Assembly: GCA_964374095.1 (NCBI GenBank)
Contig: CAYJXJ010000194.1
Location: forward strand, 1 to 8,566
DNA from: CAYJXJ01 sp964374095
Lineage (GTDB): Bacteria > Elusimicrobiota > Elusimicrobia > UBA1565 > UBA9628
DNA length: 8,566 nucleotides
Direction of reading: 5' to 3'
Shown: in pieces, positions 5,864 through 8,566 of the stretch
Numbering within the stretch: the first letter of the stretch is position 1
Layout: each line of letters opens with the position of its first letter
Made by a program: the position numbers and the translations under genes
Notes under the pieces: generated by a model
Told to the model about the DNA's origin: nothing
The model's database searches: none
Seen by the model: the letters and a program-made list of their open reading frames with translations, nothing else

Positions 5864-5902
5864 CTTGGCCAGGCGAATCGCCCGTATGAAAAGCGGGCCC
5901 TG

Positions 5903-6109
5903 ATGGCCGCCAAGATATTCGGACATGCCAACCTGCCGTCCTATTACAAGACCGAGATGCACCGGGCGGCCGAGAGCGGCAACCATGTCTTCGACAAGAT
6001 CGCGGGCAACGCCGTCAAAGGCATTTTCAGCGATGCCAAGAATTTTCGGCGCAGGACAGAATTTTGTGAGACTCGGGGAAGTCCGCTGGTAGACGATAGG
6101 TCACTGTGA
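5903..6109 (+). CDS. Short orphan coding fragment, unknown
   Basis: From ATG 5903 a 68-codon frame reads MAAKIFGHANLPSYYKTEMH and on through HVFDKIAGNAVKGIFSDAKNF. The composition and G/C-ending codons up to about 6040 look coding. The same quality extends upstream of the ATG (QANRPYEKRAL, from 5870) without a start codon, which suggests a fragment of a longer protein rather than a complete small gene. After about 6040 the frame enters AT-richer DNA and reads RRRTEFCETR before a stop, which looks non-native. No family is recognised and no ribosome-binding site is clear. It could be a remnant of a deleted gene between the plus- and minus-strand blocks. Confidence 0.3.
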   Translation: MAAKIFGHANLPSYYKTEMHRAAESGNHVFDKIAGNAVKGIFSDAKNFRRRTEFCETRGSPLVDDRSL

Positions 6110-6121
6110 AATCAAATTCTG
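6039..6121. other. AT-richer segment with short direct and inverted repeats
   Basis: The stretch is visibly poorer in G+C than its surroundings. AGAATTTT occurs twice in direct orientation (6039-6046, 6058-6065), and CAGAATTT (6057-6064) is inverted as AAATTCTG (6114-6121). It interrupts the orphan coding fragment and may be a small insertion or its scar. The remaining 6122-6188 contains the palindrome CACCGGTG (6153-6160) and no gene I can support. Confidence 0.3.
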
Positions 6122-6188
6122 GTGGTGGCGGTATTTCACCAGTGCTCACCTTCACCGGTGGAGGTGGTTTGCAAGAACCGCGGGCGAT

Positions 6189-6202
6189 GGCCGCAAGCGG
6201 CC
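6189..6202 (-). terminator. Hairpin immediately after the GT2 stop codon
   Basis: GGCCGCAAGCGGCC is a perfect palindromic stem (5-6 bp, loop of 2-4 nt) directly abutting the TGA at 6203-6205 on the minus strand. No T-run follows, so an intrinsic terminator is uncertain. It marks the end of the kinase-isomerase-GT2 operon. Confidence 0.25.
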
Positions 6203-6931
6203 TCAGTCCGCGAACCGGTAGCGGATGATGGCCCACAGCACCTTTCGCCCGTCCCGCCAGAAGCGGATCTTCTTTCCCTCGGCGCGCGAGCGTGCCTTGT
6301 AGGACACCGGCACATCCGCGAAACGCCGGCCCCGCTTGGCGAGTTTGGCGGAGATCTCCCAGTCGTAGTCGAAGTAGTCGCTGCGCAGGGTCAAACCCTT
6401 CAAGTCGGCCGCCCGGAAGACCTTATACATCGTGGCCCCGTCGCTGATCCGGGTGCCGTAGAGGAGGTTGAAGAGCGTCGTGAAAAGGACCCCGCCGAGG
6501 TTGACGAAGAAGCCATAGACCCGCTCCAAACCCGCGAAACGGCGGAACTGCCAATGCTGGGGGGACGTCAGGACCCGGGAGCCGAAGACCACGTCGGCCT
6601 CTCCCTTGAGGATAGGCTCGAGCACCTTGGGGTAGTCGTCGGTGGAATATTCGAGGTCGCCGTCCTGGATCAGGACGAAATCCCCGCCGACATGGCGCAG
6701 CCCCTCGCGCACGGCGGCGCCCTTGCCGCGCGGGCGGTCCTCGTAAACGACCCGCACGCCGGGGCGGCCCTCGTAGCCGCGGACGATCTCGCGCGTGCCG
6801 TCCGTCGAGCCCCCCTCCACGATGATGAGCTCCTTATCAAGGCCCGGCAGGGGCGCCTTCAGAACGCGGTCCAAGAGCCGCGCCGCGGTGGCGCGCTCGT
6901 TGTAAATCGGGATGATGATGGAGAAGATCAA
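6203..6931 (-). CDS. GT2 glycosyltransferase, polyprenol-phosphate mannosyltransferase (DPM1)-like
   Basis: A 242-residue cytoplasmic GT-A enzyme. It opens FSIIIPIYNERATAARLLD, the usual nucleotide-binding start. VEGGSTDGT (38-46) follows where most relatives have VDDGSTDGT, then RGKGAAVREGL (68-78) and the metal-binding QDGDLEY (89-95). FGSR (116-119), DGATMYKVFRA (164-174) and FDYDWEISAKLAKRG (187-201) complete the DPM1-like pattern. No C-terminal transmembrane pair is present, so it is of the short soluble type. It would transfer a sugar from an NDP-sugar to a polyprenyl phosphate or another acceptor. The start is a TTG at 6931 overlapping the TGA of the upstream isomerase-like gene (TTGA), which supports translational coupling. 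It is the last gene of the operon. The donor sugar is unknown; neighbouring heptose genes make NDP-heptose one possibility. Confidence 0.88.
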   Translation of the reverse strand: MIFSIIIPIYNERATAARLLDRVLKAPLPGLDKELIIVEGGSTDGTREIVRGYEGRPGVRVVYEDRPRGKGAAVREGLRHVGGDFVLIQDGDLEYSTDDYPKVLEPILKGEADVVFGSRVLTSPQHWQFRRFAGLERVYGFFVNLGGVLFTTLFNLLYGTRISDGATMYKVFRAADLKGLTLRSDYFDYDWEISAKLAKRGRRFADVPVSYKARSRAEGKKIRFWRDGRKVLWAIIRYRFAD

Positions 6932-7569
6932 CGAAGGGGGCGGCCGCCCGCCTGCTTGAGGTAGAACGTGATGATGTGGCCCAACCCCATGTGGACGTCT
7001 TCGATCACGCCGTATTGCTGCGAGGGAACGACGACCGCCAGCTTCACGAGGGCTTTTAAGGCCCCGCCGTCGAAGCCGAGTATGCCGACCGTCACGGCTC
7101 CCGCGCTCTCGGCGGCCTTGGCCGCGGCGATGAGGTTGGGGGAGTTCCCCGAGCCCGAGATGAGCACCACGAGGTCGCCCTTCGCCACCTGTCCTTCCAA
7201 CTGCTTGGCGAACACCTCATCGAAGGACAGGTCGTTGCCGACCGCCGTGATGAAGGCGACATTATCGGTCAACGACAGGCACCTAACCCCTGGGCGCGCC
7301 GCCGTGGCCGCGGTCTTTGTCAGATCGACGCTCCAATGCGAGGCAGTCGCCGCCGAGCCCCCGTTTCCAATGACCCACACTCTACGTCCTCGGCGGCGAA
7401 CTGCTTCGATAGCCGAGACGATCCGGCCCACGGCCTTGAGGTCCAAGCCCTCCCAGGCCTCCCGGACCTGTCCGCGGTACCAATGGGCGAAGGCCTCGGG
7501 CGAGAGGCCGCCGGGCCCGCAGTCGTGAAAACCTCCCGGCTTGGTGGAACGCCGCTTACTTGCTGACAT
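6928..7569 (-). CDS. gmhA: SIS-domain sugar-phosphate isomerase, GmhA-like
   Basis: A 213-residue SIS-fold protein resembling sedoheptulose-7-phosphate isomerase, the first step of ADP- and GDP-heptose synthesis. Seen: WVIGNGGSAATASHWSVDL (65-83), AVGNDLSFDEVFAKQLEG (109-126), LISGSGNSPNLIAAAKAAE (136-154), LGFDGG (164-169) and IEDVHMGLGH (189-198). By comparison with E. coli GmhA, the second catalytic histidine is kept (H198, as H180). The catalytic glutamate E65 is aspartate (D82), and Q172 is glutamate (E190). This pattern is one I associate with SIS proteins found beside GHMP kinases in surface-glycan loci, so the exact substrate may differ from sedoheptulose-7-phosphate. The ATG at 7569 overlaps the end of the kinase gene by 14 nt. 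No usable start exists between there and the conserved core, and the longer open frame upstream merely shadows the kinase gene. The symbol names the closest family, not proven function. Confidence 0.8.
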   Translation of the reverse strand: MSASKRRSTKPGGFHDCGPGGLSPEAFAHWYRGQVREAWEGLDLKAVGRIVSAIEAVRRRGRRVWVIGNGGSAATASHWSVDLTKTAATAARPGVRCLSLTDNVAFITAVGNDLSFDEVFAKQLEGQVAKGDLVVLISGSGNSPNLIAAAKAAESAGAVTVGILGFDGGALKALVKLAVVVPSQQYGVIEDVHMGLGHIITFYLKQAGGRPLR

Positions 7570-8527
7570 AGATGATCTTGGACCCCTCGGGCTCGAAATT
7601 AAACTTAATCTCGCGCCAGCCTTTGAGCGCCGCCAACACCCTGCCCCGGCGCGCCGGGGGCGTGAAAAGCAGCAGAAATCCACCTCCCCCGGCCCCGAGA
7701 ATCTTGCCCCCGACCGCCCCGCGCCGCAGGGCCAGATCGTAGGCGCGGTCGATGTCCGGGTTGGAGATGCCCTCGCCCAGGCTCTTCTTGAGCTCCCAAC
7801 TCCTCCGCAGGACTTCCCCAACCGGCTCGACCCGGCCCGCCTGCAGGTGGTGGCGGGTCTCCTCGGCGAGCTCGCGAAGGCGGATGAGGGCCCGGTCGCT
7901 CTCGTCATACCTGGCCCGCGCCTTCCTTAATATCTGTCGGGCGCGCCGCGTGACGCCGGTATAGACCAGCAGTAGCCTGGCATGAAGGGCTGCGAAGGTT
8001 CCCGCCGGGCAGATGAGGGGATCCGCCCGGACGCTCCCGTCGGGCATGAACTCAAGCCACTGGAACCCTCCGTAAGCCGCGATGTACTGGTCCTGCTTGC
8101 CGATCGGCTCCTTGAGGCGATCGATCTCGATGCGGCAAGCCCCGGCGGCCAACTGCTCGGCCGTCTGGAACTCGCCCTTGAAGGCGCGCAGGGCGTGCAG
8201 GACGCCGACCGTGAAGCTCGACGACGAGCCCAGGCCGGTCCCCCCCACCACATCGGCCATGGAGGTCACTTCGATGCCCTTGGCAAGCCCCGCGGACCGG
8301 AAGCACTCCCGCAGGATGGGATGGCGAATCCGAGACACGTTCGCAACCAGCTCGGTGCGCCGATACTTGAGGATGATATTGTCGTCGAAATACCGGTTGA
8401 CCGTGATGTACATGTACTTGTCGATCGCCGTCGAGACCACCGCCCCCGGCCGCTTTCGGTAGAAAGCGGCTAGGTCGGTCCCCCCCCCCGCGAGGCGGGG
8501 TGGAAACGGCGGGCGGGGGAGTATCAT
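7556..8527 (-). CDS. hddA: GHMP-family sugar kinase, D-glycero-D-manno-heptose 7-phosphate kinase (HddA)-like
   Basis: A 323-residue GHMP kinase. It has AGGGTDLAAFYRKRPGAVVS (13-32), the HddA-type N-terminal signature, then STAIDKYMYITVNRYF (32-47). GGTGLGSSSSFTVG (95-108) is GHMP motif 2, the ATP phosphate loop. GKQDQY (143-148) carries the probable catalytic aspartate, and GGKILGAGGGGFLLLF (273-288) is motif 3. In the heptose pathway HddA phosphorylates the anomeric position of heptose 7-phosphate, acting after the isomerase encoded immediately downstream (14-nt overlap). L-fucose kinase-like and other GHMP relatives are alternatives, but the coupling to an SIS isomerase favours a heptose-type sugar. 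The start is ATG at 8527. Residues 4-11 (PRPPFPPR) differ from the usual R-[TA]-P-[FL]-R-[IV]-S pattern and lie in a GC-homopolymer-rich window edge, so this N-terminus should be treated with caution. Confidence 0.87.
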   Translation of the reverse strand: MILPRPPFPPRLAGGGTDLAAFYRKRPGAVVSTAIDKYMYITVNRYFDDNIILKYRRTELVANVSRIRHPILRECFRSAGLAKGIEVTSMADVVGGTGLGSSSSFTVGVLHALRAFKGEFQTAEQLAAGACRIEIDRLKEPIGKQDQYIAAYGGFQWLEFMPDGSVRADPLICPAGTFAALHARLLLVYTGVTRRARQILRKARARYDESDRALIRLRELAEETRHHLQAGRVEPVGEVLRRSWELKKSLGEGISNPDIDRAYDLALRRGAVGGKILGAGGGGFLLLFTPPARRGRVLAALKGWREIKFNFEPEGSKIIYVSK

Positions 8528-8566
8528 GCCGGCCGGCCCCCAGCCGTGGGCCCCCCCCCCCGGGGG
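8524..8566 (-). CDS. Possible C-terminus of an upstream gene
   Basis: A TGA at 8526-8524 overlaps the kinase ATG as ATGA, the same arrangement as at 114-117. The frame stays open to the window edge for 13 codons (ending TAGGRPA). It is too short and too GC-rich to identify, and the outermost bases are homopolymer runs that may be unreliable. Confidence 0.2.
   Translation of the reverse strand, partial: PRGGGPTAGGRPA

Noticed and set aside
5546..5866. Frame beginning GTG in the hairpin right arm, continuing to 6109
   Set aside because: Its first ~105 residues are arginine-rich and coding character lies in other frames there; only the part after about 5870 looks coding.
6122..6964. 280-codon plus-strand open frame
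   Set aside because: It lies wholly antisense to the well-supported GT2 gene for most of its length, and its E/V/R/D-rich composition is the usual shadow of a GC-rich gene.
7570..7908. N-terminal extension of the isomerase-like frame to a 326-codon protein
   Set aside because: The extra 113 residues lie inside the kinase gene in another frame and are arginine/serine-rich; ATG 7569 gives the family-typical length.
1..8566. CRISPR arrays, tRNA or rRNA genes
   Set aside because: No regularly spaced direct repeats, cloverleaf-like sequences or rRNA motifs were seen on either strand by eye.

Overview
The window is GC-rich, densely coded bacterial DNA from a cell-surface glycan locus. The heptose-type sugar enzymes, GT-C membrane glycosyltransferases, GT2 glycosyltransferases and a signal-peptide protein suggest a Gram-negative-type (diderm) envelope. 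The alanine/proline-rich secreted protein at 3876 and the codon bias resemble high-GC environmental lineages known mostly from metagenomes, such as Elusimicrobiota. That placement is an impression, not a demonstrated assignment.

Layout. Positions 1-2490 hold a minus-strand set: a sugar-1-phosphate nucleotidyltransferase, a GT39-like membrane glycosyltransferase and the first 39 codons of a GT2 glycosyltransferase, packed with a 4-nt gap and a 4-nt ATGA overlap. Positions 2491-2579 are a divergent promoter region. Positions 2580-5549 carry two plus-strand genes: a second GT39-like membrane glycosyltransferase and an unrecognised secreted/membrane protein. Positions 5493-5837 are damaged: a 61-bp perfect-ended hairpin element supplies the last 18 residues and stop codon of the unrecognised gene, and a decayed continuation of its frame lies downstream. 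Positions 5838-6202 hold a short orphan coding fragment and an AT-richer segment with small repeats, but no clear gene. Positions 6203-8566 hold a tight minus-strand operon: a GHMP sugar kinase of the HddA type, a SIS-domain phosphoheptose-isomerase-like protein and a GT2 glycosyltransferase. The last ~40 bases may be the tail of one more gene.

How the genes fit together. The isomerase-like protein, anomeric heptose kinase-like protein and nucleotidyltransferase match steps of the NDP-D-glycero-D-manno-heptose route; no phosphatase (GmhB) is seen. The GT2 enzymes could load sugars onto a polyprenyl carrier or a growing glycan, and the two GT-C enzymes could transfer carrier-linked sugar on the outer face of the membrane. 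The plus-strand pair sits between the two halves of this set.

The main second-look items are: (i) -10-like hexamers placed 5-9 nt before the starts of several genes, suggesting leaderless transcripts, with one near-consensus promoter whose predicted start of transcription falls on the ATG; (ii) the hairpin element that truncates the unrecognised gene, with evidence for its former longer frame; (iii) three further perfect 10-13 bp hairpins inside the plus-strand genes; and (iv) a nucleotidyltransferase with a degenerate nucleotide-binding signature.
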